From NCBI RefSeq assembly GCF_050003625.1, contig NC_134400.1, positions 51,154,066-51,218,065 on the forward strand: 64,000 nt of DNA, read 5' to 3'. Numbering within the stretch: the stretch's first letter is position 1; every line of letters begins with the position of its first letter. Below the pieces are notes generated by a model. That model was given only the letters and a program-made list of their open reading frames with translations. It ran no database searches and was not told where the DNA came from. The DNA comes from Haematobia irritans (taxonomy: Eukaryota; Arthropoda; Insecta; Diptera; Muscidae). The position numbers and the translations under genes were made by a program. This document shows, piece after piece, positions 1 through 10,712 of this stretch.

Positions 1-550
1 TGGATGTCGAGTCTTAATTTGGAAAATAAAGTTTCCTTAACTCGTTTTTAAAGGACTTTGATAGCATATGAAGAAAATAAGCTGAGAAAGCGAAAAATTA
101 AAATTTGCTTCCTAGAAGCAAGTACACAAAACCCAAATTTAAAAGAGAATTGTGTCTTAAAAGTATCCTTACTTGTATTCTCCGCTTCTTTGGCTCGGAA
201 TCAATACCAAATTTTTTAAAGTAAAGACAAAAGCATGCTTTTTTTCAGTGCATGAGATGGATTTTGTTCTGTTGAAGAAAAACTTGTAACCAGCACAATC
301 CACGAAAGACAAAAAGTCGAATATTGGATTAGGAAAATTCGTTAAAACGAAAAGTTACGAGGAACCAATTAGGAGATAACTTAAACAAATCCTACTGCAT
401 TTCATATACACTCAAAAAAGTTTACTTAGATACAACGATTTTGACCTTCCCTTAAAGATTTGATGCGGCTTCTTTTAAATAAGGACATTTTTAGCGACCT
501 ATCTGGCTTCGAGTCTAGGAGGAATAAAATAAAAAATAGGATCCAGATTT
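1..550. other. Unassigned A+T-rich sequence
   Basis: No coding region, RNA gene or repeat that recurs in this window was recognised here. All short reading frames are interrupted. It may be unique intergenic sequence flanking the repeat cluster. Confidence 0.4.
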
Positions 551-641
551 CATTCATCGAATTCCATTCTCTGTTTGGGATATATAAATATTATTAGTTA
601 TATGTTATATCCCAAAACGGGAATGGAAATTCGATAAATGA
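551..641. other. Imperfect hairpin, about 34-bp stem
   Basis: The arm at 551-584 is nearly the reverse complement of the arm at about 606-641. Both contain ATCGAATT, CCATTC and GGGATATA in matching order. There is one bulge, one C-A mismatch, a two-base internal mismatch and a loop of roughly 20 nt. Size and shape resemble a pre-miRNA, but a short MITE relic would look the same. I saw no other copy in the window. Confidence 0.4.
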
Positions 642-659
642 TATCTGTTCTCAGTTTAA

Positions 660-708
660 ACAAGTATATACGGCCGTAAGTTCGGCCAGGCCGAATCTTA
701 ACGAATGA
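660..708 (+). mobile_element. HINE family G, terminal fragment
   Basis: Begins ACAAGTATATACGGCC and continues into the 7-bp inverted repeat TTCGGCC-a-GGCCGAA, the signature of the G terminus seen at 5791, 35110, 39204 and 47385. The internal part is missing; after about 708 the sequence is unrelated to other G copies. Confidence 0.75.
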
Positions 709-709
709 C

Positions 710-1085
710 TGCACCGAAAAAAAAGTAAACTGTTTTATAGGAAGAATGAACTACCTCGCCCGAAAATTGAACTATTTTGTACTCCATGTTTTGAGATTTC
801 CACGAAGTGTTGTTAAAACCAGGAAAATTTAGTACCATGTTGTACTCTTTATCTGTTGTTCTCGAAATTACTCCCTCTCATTGAAGAAAAAATTAACTAA
901 AAGTAAATAAGAAAATCATTGGCGCCAAATCATCACCATTTTAACCATACAGTAGTTCATTCTTACTATTTTTGGGAATCGTACGAAAAGTTTCATTTGT
1001 TTTAGTTAAAAATGAACTAATGTGTACGGTCATTGAACTTTATACTCGCGTTTAGTTCATAAAATTTTTGAGACATACTTAAAAA
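710..1085 (+). repeat. Dispersed repeat M (copy 1)
   Basis: Shares an extended stretch with the minus strand of 61840-62140, including TTGGCGCCAA, GTTCATTCTTACTA and TTTTTGGGAATCGTACGAAA. The related word GTTCAT recurs near 14060, 46820 and 55540. No coding capacity; probably a MITE family, but I could not fix its termini. Confidence 0.55.
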
Positions 1086-1089
1086 AAAC

Positions 1090-1610
1090 GAAAATTTCAT
1101 TGGACTGTGGAAAGTTTCGCACAAATTAATAAAATTGAACTACAAACAAATAATTTACATTTCGACGAAATAAAATTTTCACAAAATTTTTTATAGAAAT
1201 AACATTTTAACAAAATTTTGTATAGAAATAAATTATTGAAAAAATTTTCTATATGAAACAATTTTTTCCTATCGAAATAAAATTTTGACAAAATTGCCTA
1301 TAGAAAAAAAAATTGGTCACAATTTTTATATGGAGATAAAAGTTTGCCAAATTGTTTATGGAAATAAAATTTTGACAAAATTTCCGATAGAAATAAATTG
1401 TTGAAAATTTTCTATAGAAATAAAGTTTTCTATAGAAATAAAATAAAAAACTTGGAAATAAAATTTTGACTAAATTTTCCATAGGAATGAAATTGCTACA
1501 AAATTTTCTATAGAAATAAAATTTTTTGAAGATTTTCACAGAAATAAAATATTGGCAAAATTTTCTATAGAAATAAAGTTTTGACGACATTTTCTAAAAA
1601 AATAAAATTG
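1090..1610 (+). repeat. Degenerate ~29-bp palindromic-unit array
   Basis: Repeated units of the form TATAGAAATAAAATTTTGAC, each holding the palindrome TTCTATAGAA, diverged by substitutions and small indels. The same unit lies inside G elements (6040-6470, 34615-34935, 38590-38955) and inside an insertion at 19305-19575. The open frames across it come from the repeat composition and are not genes. Confidence 0.75.
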
Positions 1611-1750
1611 TGAAAATTTTTTTTTTTTTTGAAAATCTAAAAAAATTGTCCAAATCAGTGTAGATTTAAATATACGTATACTTTTACAATAGTCTTCTGT
1701 GTTGATATTATGTAATTTTAGCACCTTTCGTCTTCGAAAAGTACTTTTAA

Positions 1751-2130
1751 TACACTGGTAGAAAAAGTTTCGTTAATACGATGGATTTCTACGTTGTATT
1801 AACGAAATTCTTCATTATTAGTCAGCCAACGTAGCATTTCGTTATAACAACGTAATTTTACGTTATATATACGAAAGACTTTACGGAATACATTTCGTAG
1901 TATTAACGTATAATTACGTTGCTGTTACGTAACCTTTTCGTTGTACGAATATTATTCGTTGTATGAATGAAATTTATTCATTGTATAGATGCAGCTTATA
2001 CATTGTATGAATGAAAATCATTCATTGTATGAACCCAGATTTTTCATTGTATGAATGAAAGGCGAACGTTGTATAAATGAACACAAACGTTATATTAATG
2101 CAACCCAAGCAATTATTGCATTTGAGTGTA
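1751..2130 (+). mobile_element. MITE with TACACT ends and internal repeats
   Basis: Starts TACACTGGTAG and ends GAGTGTA, giving a short terminal inverted repeat TACACT/AGTGTA. The interior has palindromic ACGTTGTATTAACG-type words and, at 1940-2085, about six units of ATTGTATGAATGAAA. Its ends resemble the F family (TACACTGTTAG ... GGGTGTA), so it may be a non-autonomous relative. No clear target duplication. Confidence 0.5.
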
Positions 2131-2224
2131 GTCATTGGTAGTGTATTATTTTTTGTTAACATCTTTGAAATATGATTTAAATATATACACTAGGAAATAA
2201 TATTTATTTATAAATTAAATAATA

Positions 2225-3030
2225 AAATTAAAATTAAATAATTGAAAAAATTTTCTATAGAAATAAAATTTTGGCAGTCATGAAAATTTTGTTATGAACG
2301 GAATAAAATTTTAACAAAATTTTCTCTAGAAATAAAATTTTGTTAGAGACCATATACCAATATCATGTACCAAATTTCAGGCGGATCGGATGAAATTTGC
2401 TTCTCTTTGAGGCTCCGCAACCCAAATCTGGGGATCGGTTTATATGGGCGCTATATATAATTATGGACCGATGTGGACCAATTTTTGCACGGTTGTTAGA
2501 GACCATATACCAACACCATGTACCAAATTTCAGCCGGATCGGATGAAATTTGCTTCTCTTTTAGGCTCCGCAAGCCAAATCTGGGGATCGGTTTATATGG
2601 GGGCTATATATAATTATGGACCGATGTAGACCAATTTTTGCATGGTTGTTAGAGACCATATACCAACACCATGTACCAAATTTCAGCCGGATCGGATGAA
2701 ATATGCTTCTGTTAGAGGCTCCACAAGCCAAATCTGAGGGTCCCTTTATATGGGGGCTATTCGTAAAAGTGGACCGATACTGCCCATTTTCAATACCTAC
2801 ATCGATAACAACTACTTGTGCCAAGTTTCAAGTCGATAGCTTGTTTCGTTCGGAAGTTAGCGTGATTTCAACAGACGGACGGACGGACGGACGGACATGC
2901 TTAGATCGACTCAGAATTTCACCACGACCCAGAATATATATACTTTATGGGGTCTTAGAGCAATATTTCGATGTGTTACAAACGGAATGACAAAGTTAAT
3001 ATACCCCCATCCTATGATGGAGGGTATAAA
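2225..3030 (+). mobile_element. HINE family G, body and 3' end (G1)
   Basis: Units of the central repeat (GGATCGGTTTATATGGG ... CAAGCCAAATCTG) are spaced 153 bp apart. They are followed by the GACG/GACA run (the (GTCY)n proto-microsatellite on the other strand), the word ATTTCGATGTGTTACAAACG, and a terminal hairpin CCCATC-ctat-GATGGAGGGTATAA. This order matches the mini-me/DINE-1 plan. It has no transposase and is non-autonomous. Confidence 0.8.
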
Positions 3031-4405
3031 AAACAAGTATATACAGCAGTAAGTTCGGCCGGGCCGAATCTTAAATACCCACCACCATGAACCAAATATT
3101 AGGGTTTCCTTTGAGGGCTTGAGGACTTGAGGCACTTCCCGAAGATAAATTTAAAGATTTCACCTATGAGGACTATATCAGCTTCTGGATTTATAAGAAC
3201 CATTTGTGTTTGAGTTTTAGCGGAATCATTAACATCTCTTGTAAGTGTGTAAGAAAATTTAAAATAACGTCTTGATTTGAAATCTTAAATCTGTAGATTT
3301 TCACCCGAGAAGTAAAATCTGGAAACTTTACATTGAGAAGCAATTTTCATGATCAGTGCGCCTTCTATACCCTCAAGAAGAAAATTTAAAATAACGTCGT
3401 GATTTGAAATCTTAAATCTGTAGATTGTCATCCGACAAGTAAAATCTGGAAATTTTACATTGAGAAGCAATTTTCATGATCAGTGCGCCTTCTATACCCT
3501 CAAGAAGTGAAGTCGGTCTCTTTGGAGGCATTACCAAATGGACCGATAAAAACTTAATCCAATACACGTTTTTGTGAGCCTAAAATACCAGAATATTTAA
3601 AATTTCAGGCAAATCGGATAAAAACTACGCTTTCTAGAAACCCAAGGAGTTAAATCTTATGGGGGCTTTACTAAAATATGGACCGATACTCACCGTTTTC
3701 GGCACACCTCTTTATGGCCCGAAAATACCTCTAGATTTCCAATTTCAGGCATATTGGATAAAAACTTCGGATTCTAGAAGCCCAAGAAGTAAAATCGGGA
3801 TACCGGTCTATATGGGGGCTATACCAAAACATGAAACGATACGGACCATTTTCGGCACACCTTTTGATGGCCCTAAGTACCTCTAGATTTTCAATTTCAG
3901 GCAAATTGAATAAAAACTGCGGTTTCTATAAGCCCAAGAAGTAAAATCGGGCGATCGATCTATATGAGGGCTATACCAAAATATGGACCGATACTCACAA
4001 TTTTTGACACACGTATTTGTGGTCCTAAAATACCTCTAGATTTCAAATTTCAGGTAAATTGAATAAAAACTGCGGTTTCTATAAGCCCAAGACCCCAAAT
4101 CGGGAGGTCGGTTTATATGGGGACTATATCAAAACCTGGACCGATATAGCCCATCTTCGAACTTGACCCGCCTGCAGACAAAAGACGAGTTTGTGCAAAA
4201 TTTCAGCACGAGTGCTTCATTATTGAAGACTGTAGCGTGATTACAACAGACAGACAGACGGACGGACATCGTTATATCGTCTTAGAATTTCTCCCTGATC
4301 AAGAATATATATACTTTATATAGTCGGAAATCGATATTTCGATGTGTTACAAACGGAATGACAAACTTATTATACCCCCGTCATCATTCTATGGTGGTGG
4401 GTATA
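3031..4405 (+). mobile_element. HINE family G2-type element, near complete
   Basis: Starts AACAAGTATATACAGCAG with the TTCGGCCGGGCCGAA hairpin, directly abutting G1. It ends in a hairpin around GTGGTGGGTATAAC. The interior is a separate subfamily of the central repeat, with the words CTATACCAAAA, ATACCTCTAGATTT and AAGCCCAAGAAGTAAAATCG, then GACAGACGGACGGACA. A second copy of this subfamily lies on the minus strand at 42830-44215. A direct duplication of about 125 bp occurs at 3255-3510. Confidence 0.75.
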
Positions 4406-5060
4406 ACAAGTAAGGAAAGTCTAAAGTCGGGCGGGGCCGACTATATTATACCCTGCACCACTTTGTAGATCTAAATTTTCGATACCACATCACATCCGTC
4501 AAATTGGTTGGGTGATATATATAAAGGTTTGTCCCAAATACATACATTTAAATATCACTCGATCTGGAAGAATTTGATAGACTTCTACAAAATCTATAGA
4601 CTCAAAATTTAAGTCGGCTAATGCACTAGGGTGGAACACAATGTTAGTAAAAAACAAGTAAGGAAAGACTAAAGTCGGGCGGGGCCGACTATATTATACC
4701 CTGCACCACTTTGTAGATCTAAATGTTCGATACCATATCACATCCGTCAAATGTGTTGGGGACTATATATAAAGGTTTGTCCCAAATACATACATTTAAA
4801 TATCACTCGATCTGGAGAGAATTTGATAGACTTCTACAAAATCTATAGACTCAAGATTTAAGTCGGCTAATGCACTAGGGTGGAACACAATGTTAGTAAA
4901 AAAATATGGGAAACGTTTAAATCTGAAGCAATTTTAAGGAAACTTCGAAAAAGTTTATTTATGATTTGTCGCTCGATAGATATGTATTAGAAGTTTAGGA
5001 AAATTAGAGTCATTTTTACAACTTTTCGACTAAGCAGTGGCGATTTTACAAGGAAAATGT
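4406..5060 (+). mobile_element. HINE family H, tandem 3'-truncated termini
   Basis: Two head-to-tail copies of the H terminus begin at 4406 and 4651. Each opens ACAAGTAAGGAAAG and then AGTCGGGCGGGGCCGACT, a 6-bp-stem hairpin, followed by ATTATACCCTGCACCAC. The first ends after about 245 bp at GTTAGTAAAA; the second runs on to the ACAAGGAAAATG word also seen near 54970, then stops. Tandem termini without bodies are common in DINE-type elements. Confidence 0.75.
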
Positions 5061-5790
5061 TTAATGCTTATCTAGAGCATGTAATTGCCGCGAAAACCAT
5101 GTATTTTGTCTTTGTAAAAATAGTTCTCGAGCGGAGAAAAATGTATGGTGGCAATAAGCATTTGAATGGTTCTCAAATACCGCAAACATGTTCTATCATT
5201 TAAATGATAAAATTTGAGACCATTAAATGGTCGGGTAAATCATGTACCTGACCATTCACTTTTTTTACTTTTTTACAAGGAAAAAAGTATTTTTATAGGT
5301 TAAGTATAGACATGTCTAGAACCATTACATGGCCATAAACATCATTTACATTTTTTTCGTGACCATTTAATTTTTTAACTTGTTTGCAGCGAAAAGAATT
5401 TTATAAAAAAATTGAAAAGGTACACACGATTTTCATTTTGCGCGTCAGTCGTGTGTTGTTTCTTGGAATGGACGGAGAATACGGATTTACTGTGTTTTGT
5501 GTTAATTTATTTATTCAGAAGTGGCACGTGGTTTTATGTGAACACAAAAAAGGAAAGTGTAATTGAAAAAATGTACCTGTTTTTTGTTCTGCATTTTGCT
5601 ATATGGTATCATTTATTTTTATTTGCAGTTACATGATGTCTGCGTTTGTACATTTGGTGGGCACGAAGTAAATATGGAATGATTACTTATTGTTGAAATT
5701 GAACCAAACTAGAGTGTGTAAAAATATGTGATGTTTGCTTGCACGACATTATAAATACAGATAAACAATGAATTAGTTTATAAATAAATA
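5061..5790. other. Unassigned insertion-like sequence
   Basis: Interrupts the H element. AATGCTTAT at 5062 is matched by ATAAGCATT near 5160 with TTGCC/GGCAA next to each, suggesting a small foldback element. Downstream are paired words such as ACCATTAAATGGTC. The remainder to 5790 has only short frames with no recognisable protein. Confidence 0.35.
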
Positions 5791-7846
5791 ACAAGTATAT
5801 ACGGCCGTAACTTCGGCCAGGCCGAAGCTTATGTACCCTCCATCATGGATTGCGTAGAAACTTCTTCTAAACACTGCCATCCACAATCGAATTACTTAAG
5901 TTGCGGTAACGCTTGCCGATGGCAAGGTATCTTAAAACCTCCTAACACCATCTTCTAAATTGTATGTAAGTCCATACGTGCTATATATTAAATCAAAAAA
6001 GATCGATCCAATACGTATATAATTCAGTTTGACAAAGTAGACATAAAATTTTGACAAAATTTTCTACAGAAATAAAATTTTAACAAAATTTTCTATAGAA
6101 ATAAAATTTTCACAAAATTTTCCATAGAAATAAAAATTTTGACAAAATTTTCTTTCTATAGAAAATTTCTACAGAAATAAAATTCTAACAAAATTTTTTA
6201 TAGAATAAACTTTTGACAAAATGTTCTATAGAAATAAAATCTTGGTAGATTATTTTTGGCTCGAGTGGCCACCATGATTATGAACCGAATAAAATTTGAA
6301 CAAAATTTGCTATAGAAATAAAATTTTGACAACATTTTCTATAGAAATAAAATTTTGACAATAATGAAAATTTTATTATGAACCGAATAAAATTTTAACA
6401 AAATTTCTCTAGAAATAAAATTTTGACAAAATTTTCTATTGAAATAAAATTTTGGTAGATTATTTTTGGCTCTAGTGGCAACCATGATTATGAACCGATA
6501 TGGACCAATTTTTGTGTGATTGGACCAATTTTGGTATGGTTGTTAGCGACCATATATTAACACCACGTTCCTAATTTGAACCGGATCGGATGAATTTTGC
6601 TCCTCCAAGAGGCTCCGGAGGTCAAATCTGGAGAACGTTTTATATGGGGGCTACATATATAATTATGGACCGATATGGACCAATTGTGGCACGGTTGTTA
6701 AAGATCATATACTAACACCATGTTCCAAATTACAACCGGATTGGGTGAAATTTGCTTCTCTTGGAGACTTCGCAAGCCAAATCTGGGGATCGGTTTATAT
6801 GGGGGCTATATATAATTATGAACCGATGTGGACCAATTTTTGCATGGTTATTAGAGACCACATACCAATATCATGTACCAGATGTCAGGCGGATCGGATG
6901 AAATTTGCTTCTCTTTGAGGCTCCGCAACCCAAATCTGGGGATCGGTTTACATGGGCGCTATATATAATTATGGACCGATATGGACCAATTTTTGCACGG
7001 TTGTTAGAGACCATATACCAATACCATGTACCAAATTTCAGCCGGATCGGATGCAATGTGCTTCTCTTTGAGGCTTCGCAAGCCAAATCTGGAGATCGGT
7101 TTATATGGGGTCTATATATAATTATGGACCGATGTGGACCAACTTTTGTATGGTTGTTAGAGACCATATACCAACATCATGTACCAAATTTCAGCCGGAT
7201 CGGATGAAATGTGCTTCTCTTAGAGGCTCCGCAAGCCAAATCTGGGGATCGGTTTATATGGGGGCTATATAATTATGGACCGATGTGGACCGATTTTTGC
7301 ATGGTTGTTAGAGACCATATACCATTACCATGTACCAAATTTCAGCCGGATCGGATGAAATTTGTTCTCTTTTAGGCTCCGCAAGCCAAATCTGGGGATC
7401 GGTTTATATGGGGGCTATATATAATTATGGACCGATATGGACCAATTTTTGCATGGTTGTTAGATACCATATACCAACACCATGTACCAAATTTCAGGCG
7501 GATCGGATGAAATATGCTTCTGTTAGAGGCTCCACAAGCCAAATCTGAGGGTCCCTTTATATGGGGCTATACGTAAAAGTGGACCGATATGGCCCATTTT
7601 CAATACCATCCGACCTACATCGATAACAACTACTTGTGCCAAGTTTCAAGTCGATAGCTTGTTGCGTTCGGAAGTTAGCGTGATTTCAACAGACGGACGG
7701 ACGGACGGACATGCTTAGATCGACTCAGAATTTCACCACGACCCAGAATATATATACTTTATGGGGTCTTAGAGCAATATTTCGATGTGTTACAAACGGA
7801 ATGACAAAGTTAATATACCCCCATCCTATGATGGAGGGTATAAAAA
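5791..7846 (+). mobile_element. HINE family G element (G3)
   Basis: Intact terminus ACAAGTATATACGGCC, then the GGCC hairpin, a 170-bp leader ending near TGTATGTAAGTCCATACG, the ~29-bp TTCTATAGAA array (6040-6470), five or six central repeat units, the GACG run near 7690, and the terminal hairpin ATCCTATGATGGAGGGTATAA. This is one of the most complete G copies in the window. It is non-coding; apparent 100-residue frames follow the repeat period. Confidence 0.85.
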
Positions 7847-8676
7847 GGCCGATTAAATACGTATATAATTCAGTTTGACAAAATTTTCTATAGAAATAAA
7901 ATTTTGACAAAATTTTCTATAGAAACAAAATTTTGACAAAATTTTCTATAGTAATAAAATTTTAATAAAATTTATATATAACTATAGACCGATATGGACC
8001 AATTTTGGCATCTTTGTTAGCGGCCATATACTATCGCAATGTACCAAATTTCACCACGTACAAAATTTCAACCTGATTGGATGAATTTTGCTCCTCCAAG
8101 AGCTCCGGAGGTCAAATCTGGGGATCGGTTTAAATGCGGGTTGTATATAATTAAGACCGATATGAACCAATTTTTGCATGGTTGTTAGAGACAATATACT
8201 AACACCACATACCAAATTGCAACCGGACCGGGTGAATTGTGCTCTTCCCAGGGGCTTCGTAGTTTAAATCCGTAGGTCAAATTTTTGCATGGTTGTTAGA
8301 GACCATATACTAACAGCATGTACCAAATTTCAGCCGGATCGGATGAAATTTGCTTTTCTTAGAGGCTCCGCAATCAAAATCTGAGCGTCGGTTTATATGG
8401 GGGCTATACGTAAAAGTGGTCCGATATGACCCATTTGCAATACCATCCGACCTACATCAATAACAACTACTTGTGCCAAGTTTCAAGTCGATAGCTTGTT
8501 GCGTTCGGAAGTTAGCGTGATTTCAACAGACGGACGGACGGACATGCTTAGATCGACTCAGAATTTCACCACGACCCAGAATATATATACTTTATGGGGT
8601 CTTAGAGCAATATTTCGATGTGTTACAAACGGAATGACAAAGTTAATATACCCCCATCCTATGATGGAGGGTATAA
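7847..8676 (+). mobile_element. HINE family G, second partial body
   Basis: Follows G3 without a spacer. It starts inside the leader (ATACGTATATAATTCAG), repeats the TTCTATAGAA array and two to three central units, and ends with its own GACG run and hairpin GATGGAGGGTATAAC. It lacks the ACAAGT terminus, so it is either a tandem partial duplication or an older copy truncated by G3. Confidence 0.7.
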
Positions 8677-9157
8677 CAAACATATTCCCATAATGTCTTG
8701 TCGAAGTGTAGAGGAACCAGAAACTGCGCATCAAACGAGTTAGTTTATCTGCTTTATATTGAACTGTTTTAATAAAGTAACCGCGAAAATTTCAACTCGA
8801 AAAGCGAACATAGTACTTACCTTAAGACCAAAAAATGATAATCATATCGCCGTGTCCAATTATCTAAGGTTCATTACGGTTCATCCGCCTTCTTCATATG
8901 GAATTTCACTTCCCCGGGGCATTTTCACTAAAGATTAAAAATTTACCTTAAATTTCTTGCGAATATACAAAAAAACACAAATTTAACTCACCCACCATCT
9001 TTATTATTCACAACGAAACTGTAAGGAGCATGTGCACTCTTCAGCGAAAAGAACGTAAATGTTGTTAAGGTTTGCCAATCAGACAAGTTTTTAGTTTAAC
9101 TTTTTATCGTTTGTTTTTCAAGACGCACACGCAAACATGTGCTTATTGCCATGCTTA
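8677..9157. other. Unique-looking sequence between repeats
   Basis: None of this is repeated elsewhere in the window. On the minus strand there are good splice-donor strings: AAG|GTAAGTA (about 8818-8825), AAG|GTAAAT near 8945, and ATGGTGG|GTGAGT near 8990. No open reading frame of useful length joins them, so I cannot call a gene. Confidence 0.3.
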
Positions 9158-10016
9158 ACAAGTTGGTTGATAAGTCCCCGGTCTAACACATAGATGGCGT
9201 CGCTAGTATTAAATGCATATTATTTTTATATAGTACCAACCTTCAAATGATTCGTGTCAAAATTTGACGTCTGTAAGTCAATTAGTTTGTGAGATAGAGC
9301 GTCTTTTGTGAAGCAACTTTTGTTATTGTGAAAAAAAAATGGAAAAAAAGGAATTTCGTGTTTTTATAAAATACTGTTTTCTGAAGGGAAAAAATACGGT
9401 GGAAGCAAAAACTTGGCTTGATAATGAGTTTCCGAACTCTGCCCCAGGGAAAATCAACAATAATTGATTGGTATGCAAAATTCAAGCGTGGTGAAATGAG
9501 CACGGAGGACGGTGAACGCAGTGGACGCCCGAAAGAGGTGGTTACCGACGAAAACATCAAAAAAATCCACAAAATGATTTTGAATGACCGTAAAATGAAG
9601 TTGATCGAGATAGCAGAGGCCTTAAAGATATCAAAGGAACGTGTTGGTCATATTATTCATCAATATTTGGATATGCGGAAGCTCTGTGCAAAATGGGTGC
9701 CGCGCGAGCTCACATTTGACCAAAAACAACAACGTGTTGATGATTCTGAGCGGTGTTTCAGCTGTTAACTCGCAATACACCCGAGTTTTTCCGTCGATAT
9801 GTGACAATGGATGAAACATGGCTCCATCACTACACTCCTGAGTCCAATCGACAGTCGGCTGAGTGGACAGCGACCGGTGAACCGTCTCCGAAGCGTGGAA
9901 AGACTCAAAAGTCCGCTGGCAAAGTAATGGCCTCTGTTGAATAATAAAAACGGAACTATGTTGAATAATAGAAACGAAATTTTGACAAAAAATGTGTTTT
10001 TCTTTTTTAAACCGGG
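9158..10016 (+). mobile_element. Himar1-type mariner, internally deleted
   Basis: The left terminus ACAAGTTGGTTGATAAG follows a TA dinucleotide and matches the Himar1 terminal repeat with two changes. The right terminus ACCGGGGACTTATCAG lacks its outer ten bases. The 5' leader and transposase N-terminal half are present. A direct junction from codons for KVMASV into the 3' untranslated sequence removes the C-terminal half, leaving about 0.86 kb. The second copy at 15074-19949 supplies the comparison. Confidence 0.9.
9339..9944 (+). pseudogene. Himar1-like mariner transposase, broken
   Basis: The ATG at 9339 opens MEKKEFRV, the start of irritans-subfamily mariner transposases, which normally run about 348 residues with a paired helix-turn-helix domain and a DD34D catalytic core. 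Seen here: the first helix-turn-helix (residues 1-55), the second around ISKERVGHIIHQYL, the WVPREL linker motif and the first catalytic aspartate in VTMDETW. An extra A near 9451 shifts the frame in PGKS, a one-base loss near 9755 shifts it again at SERC-QLL, and an internal deletion removes the second and third aspartates. It cannot encode an active enzyme. The deletion joins two GTTGAATAAT-like direct repeats, one after MASV and one at the original stop. Confidence 0.9.
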
Positions 10017-10712
10017 GACTTATCAGTAATATATTTTACACAATCTATGGTGAAGGGTACATAAGATTCGGTCTGGCAGAGTTTCATTCGAATATATTTG
10101 TTTTGTTTTTCAAACTTCCAAGTCGTTCATTCGTTCGTATCCTTGTGCCTAACTATGTGAAGACTCCTTCATTGCAACCTCCAATATCATAGAAAGTTTA
10201 AATTTGAAAATTAAATTGCGTAACGCTTCCATTTAATTGTTCACGTAATGAGTAAGTGGTGGAGTAAGCGCACATATGTACATTGCTAAATGTTTCTGGA
10301 ATGATGGAAGCATAGGGGTGATGATGACTTACACTTTTAGCAAATTAGCGTTCTAGGTTCGTGGTTTGACTATTCGGTGATAAGGGATGATGAATATGTT
10401 ACTCAGCATGTGGCGGAGCTAAATTGATATCGCAAAAAGTACAAATGACGATTGTGGTTGGCACTTTCAACATTCGTTTCGGTTTTGGAGAAACCGCTAA
10501 CCCAATTGTGCATATACTTGGATAATGTTCAGCAACAAATGTGTTAATGGATTTTAATTGATGGAGAGCAAACTAAAGTTCATCTCATACTTTGGTTAGT
10601 TTGAATGGTGGGCCTGGGATTCTCTTTCCCATGGCCACTGACATATACCCAAGCTATTATTTGGCCTGTTGGGCGCTCTAACTTCTTCTGTTTCCAAGCA
10701 AGGCCAGCTGCC
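10017..10712. other. G-terminus relic and unassigned sequence
   Basis: 10035-10100 is a diverged minus-strand G terminus: CAATCTATGGTGAAGGGTACATAAGATTCGG resembles the leader at 35050, given here only to that extent. The rest, to the satellite at 10713, has no recognisable gene and no other copy in the window. Confidence 0.4.

Noticed and set aside
5384..5636. Small gene in 5384-5636
   Set aside because: Two short overlapping frames with weak start context and no supporting splice or promoter signal.
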